The notes beneath the pieces are model-generated. The model had not been told where the DNA came from and made no database searches. It was given only the letters and a program-made list of their open reading frames with translations. Positions 1 through 5,642 of a DNA stretch of 5,642 bases are shown here, piece after piece. The position numbers and the translations under genes are program-made. The stretch is from Bacteroidales bacterium (GTDB lineage Bacteria > Bacteroidota > Bacteroidia > Bacteroidales > UBA7960): positions 1-5,642 of the forward strand of contig SKTA01000237.1 in NCBI GenBank assembly GCA_007122745.1, read 5' to 3'. How positions within the stretch are numbered: the first letter of the stretch is position 1; each line of letters starts with the position of its first letter.

Positions 1-1354
1 TAAAGTAACCGTCGCCACTGCACTGCATCAGCGAGCTTGCTCCCAGCCTGTTGGCTCCGTGGTCGGAAAAATTACTTTCACCAATGGCGAACAATCCCGG
101 GATGGTTGTCATCAGGTTGTAGTCTACCCAAAGACCTCCCATAGTATAATGACCGGCCGGATAGATCCGCATCGGCTCGTTGTAGGGAACAACACCGGTT
201 ATCTTCTCATACATTTCGAAAAGGTTACCATACTTGTCTTGAATAGCTTTTTTTCCTTGCTTTGCAATGGCATCCCTGAAGTCAAGGTATACCGACAGGC
301 CGGAGTCTCCGGCACCGTAGCCTGCATCGCAGCGCTCTTTGGCAGCCCTGGAGGCCACATCTCGCGGCACAAGATTCCCGAAAGCAGGATATTTTCTTTC
401 GAGATAATAGTCACGCTCCGCTTCCGGAATGTCGTTCGGATGGCGTTTGTCACCCTTTTGCTTCGACACCCATACCCGACCATCGTTACGAAGCGATTCC
501 GACATCAGCGTAAGCTTGCACTGATAATCATTTAAAACAGGAATGCTGGTGGGATGGATCTGGATGAAGCTCGGATTGGCAAAAAGTGCCCCTTTCCTAT
601 ATGCGCTCCATGCTGCAGAGGCATTGCTGCCCAAGCCAAGCGTGGAAAGATAAAATACCGTTCCATAGCCTCCGGTTGCAAGCACTACGGCGTGAGCCGA
701 ATGCCTTTCTATCTCTCCGGTTAGCAGGTTTCGTGTGATTATGCCCCTGGCTTTGCCGTCAACCACAACCACGTCCAGCATGTCGCGCCGGGGGAACATC
801 TTTACCGTGCCTTTTGCAATCTGTCTGTTCAGTGAAGAGTATGTACCCAGCAGACATTGCTGACCGGTTTGCCCCTTGGCATAAAAGGTTCGTGATACCT
901 GCACGCCACCAAAGGAACGGGTGTCAAGCGATCCGCCATAATCGCGGGCAAACGGTACCCCCATGGTGGTGAAATGATCAATCACGTCGTTGCTGACCTC
1001 AGCAGCACGGTATACATTGGCCTCCCTGGCGCGGTAATCGCCCCCTTTGATCATGTCGTGAAAGAGACGATAAATGGAGTCATTGTCGTTTTTATAATTC
1101 TTGGCGGCATTTATGCCTCCCTGGGCGGCAACCGAGTGGGCGCGACGGGGAGAATCCTGGAAACAGAATGCCTTCACATTGTAACCGAGCTCGCCAAGTG
1201 CACTGGCGGCCCCTGCGCCGGCCAGGCCCGTGCCCACAACAATGATCTCGATCTTTTTCTTGTTGGCAGGATTCACCAGCCGTAAGCCGGCTTTATAACG
1301 GCTCCACTTTTCGGCAATTGGACCATCCGGAATTTTTGAATCAAGCTTTTGCAT
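1..1354 (-). CDS. sdhA: Succinate dehydrogenase/fumarate reductase flavoprotein subunit, 3' end off the window
   Basis: This is the catalytic FAD subunit of succinate:quinone oxidoreductase. It interconverts succinate and fumarate on the cytoplasmic face of the inner membrane. I translated the minus strand from the ATG at 1354-1352 and the frame stays open for 451 residues to the left edge; relatives run to roughly 640-670, so about the last 200 residues are missing. Seen in order: a Rossmann nucleotide-binding GTGLAGAG (41-48); RRAHSVAAQGG, with His73 at the position of the covalent FAD link; FIQIHPT (263-269, His267); ESLRNDG (286-292); PRDVASRAA (330-338, catalytic Arg331); GHYTMGG (401-407, His402); and GANRLGAS (433-440, Arg436). 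These match the known active-site residues of the E. coli FrdA family. The start has no Shine-Dalgarno, only an A-rich leader. It lies 89 bases after sdhC and is presumably in one operon, with sdhB expected beyond the edge. Whether the enzyme works as dehydrogenase or fumarate reductase cannot be told from the sequence. Confidence 0.96.
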   Translation of the reverse strand, partial: MQKLDSKIPDGPIAEKWSRYKAGLRLVNPANKKKIEIIVVGTGLAGAGAASALGELGYNVKAFCFQDSPRRAHSVAAQGGINAAKNYKNDNDSIYRLFHDMIKGGDYRAREANVYRAAEVSNDVIDHFTTMGVPFARDYGGSLDTRSFGGVQVSRTFYAKGQTGQQCLLGTYSSLNRQIAKGTVKMFPRRDMLDVVVVDGKARGIITRNLLTGEIERHSAHAVVLATGGYGTVFYLSTLGLGSNASAAWSAYRKGALFANPSFIQIHPTSIPVLNDYQCKLTLMSESLRNDGRVWVSKQKGDKRHPNDIPEAERDYYLERKYPAFGNLVPRDVASRAAKERCDAGYGAGDSGLSVYLDFRDAIAKQGKKAIQDKYGNLFEMYEKITGVVPYNEPMRIYPAGHYTMGGLWVDYNLMTTIPGLFAIGESNFSDHGANRLGASSLMQCSGDGYF

Positions 1355-1443
1355 CGCTTTATGTATTGGTTTGTTTTATGATCTTAAAATATATTTTTGT
1401 TTAAATGCTGACCTTGAACATTAAAAAGCCAGTTGCTCAATAT
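1355..1443 (-). other. sdhC-sdhA intergenic spacer
   Basis: This 89-base A/T-rich gap separates the sdhC stop codon (TAG) from the sdhA start. I found no TAnnTTTG promoter element on the minus strand and no hairpin followed by a T run. That favours one transcript for sdhC and sdhA. The only symmetric element is a 12-base AAAATATATTTT at 1386-1397, which is low-complexity. The sdhA leader is A-rich and has no Shine-Dalgarno sequence. Confidence 0.5.
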
Positions 1444-2124
1444 CTATCCGGGAGGATTGTAGAAAAACAAAAAGTATACGGGAATGATTGCAAAACCTAC
1501 GCTGATGGCAATGGCATAGATTGTTCCGATCACCTTTATGACCGGCGTGTACTTTGTGTGATTGAGACCGAGCGATTGAAATGAAGATTGAAAGGCATGC
1601 TGCAGGTGAAAACCGAGGAAAACAAATGATACCAGGTAGATTGCCGAATACCAGGGGTTTTGAAACAGTTCTGCTGCGACGGGGAAAAAGTCATGCCGGT
1701 CGGTAGCAATATCAGGCAACGGAACGAGCCCGAGTCGGATGAAAAAGAAATTTACCAAATGGATCACCAGGAAAATCAAAATGATGATCCCGGTATGGAA
1801 CATGTAACGGGAAAATGGAGATGTGTCAGTTCGCAACGACTTCCGGTATTTAACCGGTCGTGCATAATAATTGTGCAACTGCAACACAAAACCCAGGATA
1901 ATGTGAATGATGAATGCTGCGAAAAGCACATACTCAACAATTTTGATTACCGGGTTGGCGGTAAGGAATGAAACAGCGTTGCGAAAGGCGGCTCCACCAT
2001 CTCCCGCGAGCATCAAAAGGTTCGTGATCAGATGAGAGATCAGAAACAGCATCAGAAACATCCCCGCTAAAGCCATGATATACTTTTGACTTAGAGATGA
2101 AAAATTTAAAATGGGCTTCTTCAT
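1444..2124 (-). CDS. sdhC: Succinate dehydrogenase cytochrome b subunit (B. subtilis-type, di-heme)
   Basis: This membrane anchor of succinate:quinone oxidoreductase takes electrons from the iron-sulfur subunit and passes them through heme b to the quinone pool. The 226-residue protein has five predicted membrane helices, at about residues 15-38, 60-83, 107-130, 157-180 and 195-221, the arrangement of the single-subunit cytochrome b558 family (Bacillus SdhC, Wolinella FrdC). Histidines lie inside the first four helices: His31 (SHLITNL), His74 (IIHIILGF), His110 and His122 (HTGI, IHLVNFF), and His173/His176 (GFHLQH). His31, His74, His122 and His173 are the best candidates for axial ligands of two hemes, by analogy with Bacillus His28, His70, His113 and His155. 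The length is close to normal for the family. Translation starts at an ATG without Shine-Dalgarno. A consensus promoter lies about 40 bases upstream. It is the first gene of the leftward unit with sdhA, the common order sdhC-sdhA-sdhB in Bacteroidota. Confidence 0.95.
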   Translation of the reverse strand: MKKPILNFSSLSQKYIMALAGMFLMLFLISHLITNLLMLAGDGGAAFRNAVSFLTANPVIKIVEYVLFAAFIIHIILGFVLQLHNYYARPVKYRKSLRTDTSPFSRYMFHTGIIILIFLVIHLVNFFFIRLGLVPLPDIATDRHDFFPVAAELFQNPWYSAIYLVSFVFLGFHLQHAFQSSFQSLGLNHTKYTPVIKVIGTIYAIAISVGFAIIPVYFLFFYNPPG

Positions 2125-2150
2125 AAGATGAGGTTAATGAATGATTGGAA

Positions 2151-2165
2151 TTTACAGGTTGTAAA
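2151..2165. promoter_or_regulatory. Dyad TTTACA-N3-TGTAAA at the predicted sdhC transcription start
   Basis: This perfect inverted repeat with 6-base arms and a 3-base spacer (TTTACAGGTTGTAAA) lies directly next to the -7 element of the sdhC promoter, over the predicted +1. A repressor bound here would block transcription of sdhCA. It is short enough to be chance, and I do not recognise the sequence as the site of a named regulator. Confidence 0.35.
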
Positions 2166-2197
2166 CAAATGTATAGGAACTTTATTTATTTTCCAAA
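2166..2197 (-). promoter_or_regulatory. Bacteroidota-type promoter for sdhCA
   Basis: Read on the minus strand, a TTTG at 2197-2194 is followed after 20 bases by TACATTTG at 2173-2166. This matches the consensus of the Bacteroidota primary sigma factor (-33 TTTG, -7 TAnnTTTG). It would place the transcription start near 2160 and give sdhC a leader of about 35 bases. The assignment is by consensus and position only. Confidence 0.7.
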
Positions 2198-2201
2198 ATA
2201 G

Positions 2202-2232
2202 GGGCGTTATTTAAAATGGTTATAAATAGCCC
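2202..2232. repeat. Imperfect inverted repeat upstream of the sdhC promoter
   Basis: The left arm is GGGC (2202-2205) plus TATTTA (2208-2213), interrupted by two extra bases. The right arm is TAAATA (2223-2228) plus GCCC (2229-2232). All ten arm positions pair, around a 9-base centre. It lies just upstream of the -33 element of the sdhC promoter, in the gap between the two divergent promoters, where an activator site could be. It lacks a T tract next to the arm, so it is not a good terminator. Confidence 0.35.
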
Positions 2233-2298
2233 TGTTGGGAGAAAAAAAGTGGATGCATATCGACCTGCCCGGTTTTTTGTCTCATTTTTATTTCTGAC

Positions 2299-2329
2299 TT
2301 TGCCTGTTCACGGCATTTGTGTAATTTTG
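2299..2329 (+). promoter_or_regulatory. Bacteroidota-type promoter for the Xaa-Pro aminopeptidase gene
   Basis: A TTTG at 2299-2302 is followed after 19 bases by TAATTTTG at 2322-2329, an exact match to the TAnnTTTG element of Bacteroidota promoters with normal spacing. Transcription would start around 2335 and leave an A-rich leader of about 50 bases before the ATG at 2385. The assignment is by consensus and position only. Confidence 0.72.
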
Positions 2330-2384
2330 GTAATATTAAACGCTAAACGAAAAACAAAACCTAAATCATTAAAATAATTTAAAC

Positions 2385-3773
2385 ATGTTTGACAAAACGA
2401 CTTATACGGCAAGAAGGGAAAAACTGAAAAACCTTTTGCAAGATGGCATCGTGCTTTTACCTGGCAATGTTGATGTGCCCATGAACTATAAGAGCAACAC
2501 ATACCGCTTTCGTCAGGACAGCAATTTTTTATACTTTTTCGGACTGGATCAGCAAGGGCTGGCAGGTATTATTGATCTTGATGATGGCTTGGAGACAATC
2601 TTCGGTGACGACGCAAGTCTGGATGACATCATCTGGATGGGGCCGCAACCCTCATTAAAATCCAGGGCAGAATCGGTAGGTGTTGCCCATGCTGAACCCT
2701 TCTCACGGCTTTCAGAAAAGGTTTCTGCTGCCCGTGCCAAAGGAAGGAAGATCCATTTTCTGCCACCCTACAGGGCAGAGAATATGCTTTTGCTGGAAGA
2801 ATTGCTGGATATTAAGCCCGCTGAACAAAAGGGGAAAGCCTCCGTGGAGCTGATCAAGGCTATCGTTCAGCTTCGCTCTGTAAAAGAACCGGAAGAGATC
2901 AGAGAAATTGAAAAAGCGATGGACGTGGCATGGCTGATGCATACCACCGCCATGAAAATGGCCCGTCCGGGTGTGTATGAGCACGAACTTGCCGGTGTGG
3001 TTGAAGGCATTGCCATTTCGGCCAACGGGATGCTATCTTTTCCATTGATATTATCCGTTCACGGTGAAACTTTGCATAACCACTCACACGACAACAAACT
3101 CAAGGAGGGTCAGTTGCTGTTGATGGATGGTGGCGCGGAAACAGCGCTTCATTATGCCACCGACCATACGCGCACCATGCCTGTAAGCGGACGGTTTACT
3201 ACGAAGCAAAAAGAGGTATACGAGATTGTGTTGAAAGCCCAGATGGAGTCGATTGCAGCCATTCGTCCGGGTGTGACGTTCAGGAGCATTCATTTGCTTG
3301 CCGCAGAGGTTTTGGCCGGCGGACTCAAAGACCTCGGCCTGATGAAGGGTGATGTAAAATCGGCCGTTGAGCAGGGCGCACATGCACTTTTTATGCCTCA
3401 CGGTTTGGGACACATGATGGGACTGGATGTTCACGATATGGAAGATCTTGGTGAGGATTATGTCGGATATGATGATGAGGTGAAAAGATCTGAGCAGTTT
3501 GGCACGGCATTCCTCAGGTTGGGACGCAAGTTGCAGCAAGGCTTTGTGCTTACGGTAGAGCCGGGCACTTACTTCATACCAGCCCTGATAGAAAAATGGC
3601 AACAGGAGAAAAAATTTACCGATTATATCAACTACGATAAGGTAAAAGAGTACATCGGCTTTGGAGGCATTCGCATTGAGGATGACATTCTCGTCACGGA
3701 AGACGGCTACCACGTTTTGGGTAAACCGATCCCGAAAACCGTGGCAGATATAGAAGCTGCCATGTCGCAATAA
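2385..3773 (+). CDS. pepP: Xaa-Pro aminopeptidase (peptidase M24B, PepP-like)
   Basis: This metallopeptidase should remove the N-terminal residue from peptides whose second residue is proline, in the cytoplasm; no signal peptide or membrane segment is present. It has 462 residues against 441 for E. coli PepP. An AMP_N domain fills about residues 2-140 (NTYRFRQDSNFLYFFG, 38-53) and a pita-bread M24 catalytic domain about 170-445. The five metal ligands of the family are all present: Asp248 (LLMDGG), Asp260 (TDHTRT), His343 (PHGLGHMMGLDVHD), Glu392 (VEPGTY) and Glu432 (GIRIEDD). The substrate-side histidines are also there (His231 in HNHSHD, His339, His350). The enzyme is therefore probably active with two Mn or similar ions. 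The first ligand is followed by GG where DAG is more usual. The ATG at 2385 has no Shine-Dalgarno but begins the AMP_N domain as expected. The gene is monocistronic in this window, divergent from sdhCA and convergent with the lipoprotein gene. A prolidase-like specificity cannot be excluded. Confidence 0.95.
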   Translation: MFDKTTYTARREKLKNLLQDGIVLLPGNVDVPMNYKSNTYRFRQDSNFLYFFGLDQQGLAGIIDLDDGLETIFGDDASLDDIIWMGPQPSLKSRAESVGVAHAEPFSRLSEKVSAARAKGRKIHFLPPYRAENMLLLEELLDIKPAEQKGKASVELIKAIVQLRSVKEPEEIREIEKAMDVAWLMHTTAMKMARPGVYEHELAGVVEGIAISANGMLSFPLILSVHGETLHNHSHDNKLKEGQLLLMDGGAETALHYATDHTRTMPVSGRFTTKQKEVYEIVLKAQMESIAAIRPGVTFRSIHLLAAEVLAGGLKDLGLMKGDVKSAVEQGAHALFMPHGLGHMMGLDVHDMEDLGEDYVGYDDEVKRSEQFGTAFLRLGRKLQQGFVLTVEPGTYFIPALIEKWQQEKKFTDYINYDKVKEYIGFGGIRIEDDILVTEDGYHVLGKPIPKTVADIEAAMSQ

Positions 3774-3788
3774 AACACCTGTCAGTTA

Positions 3789-4715
3789 TCATTCAATAAC
3801 CAGCTCTGATCTGTTATACCCGGCAAATACACCAAGTCCGCCATCAATGTTAGAGTAAACGTGTACCGGCTCCGAGAAGAAATCATCCGGATAATAATTC
3901 TCCAATGCACGGTGGTACCTGTAATAATGCTCATCTGTTGTCAGCAACAGGATGCTGATTTGGCCGTGCACATCCTGACCACCATCCGGCCCAAAAGAGT
4001 CATTATAAATATAAGTTTCGGCCCGCATCAGGAAGGTGTTTCCCTCATTCCCCTTGTTGGAAATGTAATAGTCTCCGTAAGTGGCATACATCCATATCTG
4101 ATGCAGCCTCGTTGTGTCATTTTCCCAATCGTATACTTCAACTTGCCGGTAAGCCCCAGGTGCATAAAAATTTTCCCGTTCGCCCGGTTCATCAGTAAAT
4201 GAGTATTCCAGTACAACTCTGTCCGACCCCGCGCCGGGCAATGTGTCGAGACTTTCAAAAGTCAGGCTGTGGTTGGCAAGTGGCACGTATGCACTTGCAT
4301 GGATTGGTGGGTGCCCTGGAACATCAACCTGGAGTTCGTATTGCTGATCTGCGCGAATTTGAAATTCATTTGTGGACACGCTGTAGAGCTTTCTTTCGGG
4401 ATCATATTGAAGTTGAGCTGGATTTCCGTCCCGGTCGTTGATTTGTACTGTGGCGTCTTCAATAAAATGAATCCTTTCATTGTCGGGCTTGCTGATTGGC
4501 TTTGACCAGGTAAGCAGCACCATGGCCACGGTATCAGCCGGTGATATAAACGAATGCACCACTACTTTTGGGTCTTGATCCGGGAAATCGATATCAGTAA
4601 CCAATTCGATGCAGGCAGATAAAACAAATAACCCGGCCAGGATGGCTGTCCATTTTTTTATTGAAACCTTTATTTTAAGCTTTCTGTAAAATGCAGGGAT
4701 ATGGAAGTGTTGCAT
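3789..4715 (-). CDS. DUF4249 family lipoprotein, partner of the TonB-dependent receptor
   Basis: This 308-residue protein belongs to the DUF4249 family, found in Bacteroidota next to TonB-dependent receptors; its function is not established. The N-terminus has a basic stretch (RKLKIK, KK within residues 11-21), a hydrophobic core (about 22-32) and the lipobox LSAC, so Cys35 should be lipidated after cleavage by signal peptidase II. The acidic residues after the cysteine (Glu37, Asp41, Asp43) would suit an outer-membrane, perhaps surface, location. Residues 50-146 are rich in short beta strands (KVVVHSFISPADTV, YELQVDVPGHPP) and look like an Ig-like sandwich. The C-terminal part is aromatic (DEHYYRYHRALENYY) and ends with the family signature SEPVHVYSNI...GGLGVFAGYN (281-301). 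The start, three bases after the receptor stop, is the only in-frame ATG before the signal core, and its long n-region is slightly unusual. The spacing implies translational coupling. By analogy with SusC/SusD it may help the receptor bind or take up a substrate; that is inference. Confidence 0.9.
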   Translation of the reverse strand: MQHFHIPAFYRKLKIKVSIKKWTAILAGLFVLSACIELVTDIDFPDQDPKVVVHSFISPADTVAMVLLTWSKPISKPDNERIHFIEDATVQINDRDGNPAQLQYDPERKLYSVSTNEFQIRADQQYELQVDVPGHPPIHASAYVPLANHSLTFESLDTLPGAGSDRVVLEYSFTDEPGERENFYAPGAYRQVEVYDWENDTTRLHQIWMYATYGDYYISNKGNEGNTFLMRAETYIYNDSFGPDGGQDVHGQISILLLTTDEHYYRYHRALENYYPDDFFSEPVHVYSNIDGGLGVFAGYNRSELVIE

Positions 4716-4718
4716 GGG

Positions 4719-5642
4719 TTAAAATTTGAAATTTAATGATATTGATGGAATGATTGGGAACAGGGACATCTGCTTAAGATGTCTCTGTTCATAGTCCCAT
4801 TCAACAAAGTAAAAGAATGGGTTCATCCTGTTATACAGGTTATACACACTGAATTCGATGGTGCGTTCAACCGGGGCACCAAAGATTTCTACTTGTTTTT
4901 TTGTTTGGATTCCGATATCGAGGCGGTGATATGCGCCTGCCCTGAAGGCATTTTTGCTGCTGTAATCATTGATATAACTCCAGGGTGACAGTCTGAATGG
5001 GGTGTTTTCGGTATTAAAGCTGTTGTCGTAATAATAGGTGCTTTGTCCCCAGGGGTTGTGGGTAACTCTTGAATACTCACCGATAGGGAGGGAGAGGGCA
5101 TTGCCTGTTGAGTACACCCAGGTGCCTGACAATGTGATGTGCGGGCGAAGTTCGTAAATGGCTACAACTGAAAAATCGTGCCTTCGGTCGTAGCGCGCCC
5201 AATATTTTTGGCCATTGTTCACTTCATCAAACTGCAATTGTGTCCACGAAAGGGTATAACCTATCCAGCCATTGAGCCGGCCGGTTTTTTTCTGTAGAAA
5301 GAACTCTGCGCCATACGACCAGGCTTGTCCTGAGGTGATGTTGTCTTCCCAGCTGAAGCTGCCTGCCTCGGAAGGGTCATCTATCAATAGAAATGATGCT
5401 CCTTCGCGATAACCGATGGTGTTTCTTGATCTTTTATAGTAACCTTCAACGGACAATTCCAGTGCTTTCTCGCTAAAGTCCTTTGAAAAGCCGCTGGCAA
5501 TTTGCCAGGTTGACTGTGGTTTGATGTTTTTTGTGGAAGGAACCCAGAGGTCGGTTGGCAGACCTATGCCTGTGGTGCTGAGCAAGTGAACATACTGATT
5601 CATGCTGGCGTAAGATGCCTTCCAGGAAAGATCAGGTCTCAA
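4719..5642 (-). CDS. TonB-dependent outer-membrane receptor, C-terminal part (5' end off the window)
   Basis: These are the last 307 residues of a TonB-dependent receptor, an outer-membrane beta barrel that imports a ligand using energy passed on by TonB-ExbB-ExbD. The frame is open to the right edge: the first codon seen (TTG at 5642-5640) is an internal leucine, not a start. The plug and any carboxypeptidase-like N-terminal domain lie outside. Barrel features include SYASMNQYVHLLSTTGIGLP (9-28 of the visible part), the conserved RYDRRHDFSVVAIYEL (150-165), many alternating aromatic strands, FSVYNLYNRMNPFF (264-277) and a final strand SISLNFKF ending in phenylalanine, the usual signal for barrel insertion. 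These match receptors paired with DUF4249 lipoproteins rather than classic SusC. The substrate is unknown. Full-length members commonly have about 700-900 residues. It is the upstream gene of the pair, and a strong inverted repeat lies in its last codons. The promoter is outside the window. Confidence 0.93.
   Translation of the reverse strand: MRPDLSWKASYASMNQYVHLLSTTGIGLPTDLWVPSTKNIKPQSTWQIASGFSKDFSEKALELSVEGYYKRSRNTIGYREGASFLLIDDPSEAGSFSWEDNITSGQAWSYGAEFFLQKKTGRLNGWIGYTLSWTQLQFDEVNNGQKYWARYDRRHDFSVVAIYELRPHITLSGTWVYSTGNALSLPIGEYSRVTHNPWGQSTYYYDNSFNTENTPFRLSPWSYINDYSSKNAFRAGAYHRLDIGIQTKKQVEIFGAPVERTIEFSVYNLYNRMNPFFYFVEWDYEQRHLKQMSLFPIIPSISLNFKF
4758..4790 (-). repeat. 14-bp inverted repeat near the 3' end of the receptor gene
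   Basis: The arms GAACAGGGACATCT (4758-4771) and AGATGTCTCTGTTC (4777-4790) pair at 13 of 14 positions around a 5-base loop. In the mRNA, which is read from the minus strand, this gives a hairpin with one A-C mismatch inside codons 285-295 of the visible receptor fragment, ending 36 bases before the stop codon. No T tract follows it, so it is not a standard terminator. It could stabilise or process the mRNA or slow ribosomes before the DUF4249 start. Confidence 0.6.

Noticed and set aside
59..535. 158-codon open frame on the plus strand
   Set aside because: It lies wholly opposite the sdhA frame, which carries conserved active-site motifs across this stretch. It has no recognisable protein features.
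974..1285. 103-codon plus-strand frame with hydrophobic segments
   Set aside because: It is antisense to the FAD-binding N-terminal domain of sdhA; the hydrophobic look comes from the complement of the Gly/Ala-rich Rossmann motif.
1386..1397. AAAATATATTTT palindrome between sdhC and sdhA
   Set aside because: It is low-complexity A/T sequence, expected by chance in an A/T-rich spacer, with no promoter element beside it.
2039..2060. Direct repeat ATCAGAAACA twice, 12 bases apart
   Set aside because: It encodes repeated Met/Phe/Leu residues in the first membrane helix of SdhC and is explained by coding for a hydrophobic segment.
3084..3770. 228-codon open frame on the minus strand opposite the aminopeptidase gene
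   Set aside because: The plus-strand frame encodes a complete M24B peptidase with all metal ligands. The antisense translation shows no recognisable domain and is a shadow.
5277..5291. CCGGCCGG followed by seven T on the plus strand, terminator-like
   Set aside because: The palindrome has no loop, so it makes a poor RNA hairpin, and it lies inside the receptor coding sequence on the opposite strand.
1..5642. A novel defence, mobile or biosynthetic system
   Set aside because: All five genes fit known families in ordinary contexts. No transposase, integrase, nuclease, toxin, CRISPR repeat, tRNA or attachment site was seen.

Overview
The window looks like ordinary chromosomal DNA of a member of the Bacteroidota. 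Four lines of evidence agree. The succinate dehydrogenase flavoprotein is of the Bacteroidota type and sits beside a single five-helix cytochrome b subunit. A TonB-dependent receptor is followed immediately by a DUF4249 lipoprotein. The start codons lack Shine-Dalgarno sequences and have A/T-rich leaders. Two promoters match the Bacteroidota consensus (TTTG, 19-20 bases, TAnnTTTG). I cannot place the organism below phylum level.

Layout. Positions 1-1354 (minus strand) hold the first 451 residues of the flavoprotein subunit SdhA/FrdA, whose 3' end lies off the left edge. Its upstream partner sdhC, the membrane cytochrome b subunit, is at 1444-2124 (minus). An intergenic region of 260 bases (2125-2384) carries back-to-back promoters, one driving sdhCA leftward and one driving an M24B Xaa-Pro aminopeptidase gene rightward (2385-3773). 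Two small dyads lie by the sdhC promoter. The peptidase gene converges, with only 15 bases between, on a leftward two-gene unit: the C-terminal 307 residues of a TonB-dependent outer-membrane receptor (4719-5642, cut by the right edge), then a DUF4249 lipoprotein (3789-4715) that starts three bases after the receptor's stop codon.

How the genes work together. SdhC and SdhA, with an iron-sulfur subunit expected downstream of sdhA outside the window, form a di-heme, probably menaquinone-linked succinate:quinone oxidoreductase at the inner membrane. The peptidase is a cytosolic housekeeping enzyme for peptide turnover. The receptor/DUF4249 pair is probably a nutrient-uptake unit of the outer membrane with unknown substrate. 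These are three separate transcription units and nothing shows that they form one system.

I saw no RNA gene, CRISPR array, insertion sequence, prophage or defence gene. The most unusual non-coding signal is a 14-bp inverted repeat (one mismatched position) inside the end of the receptor gene, just before the DUF4249 start. The other points of interest are the operator-like dyad at the predicted sdhC transcription start and the uncharacterised DUF4249 partner.
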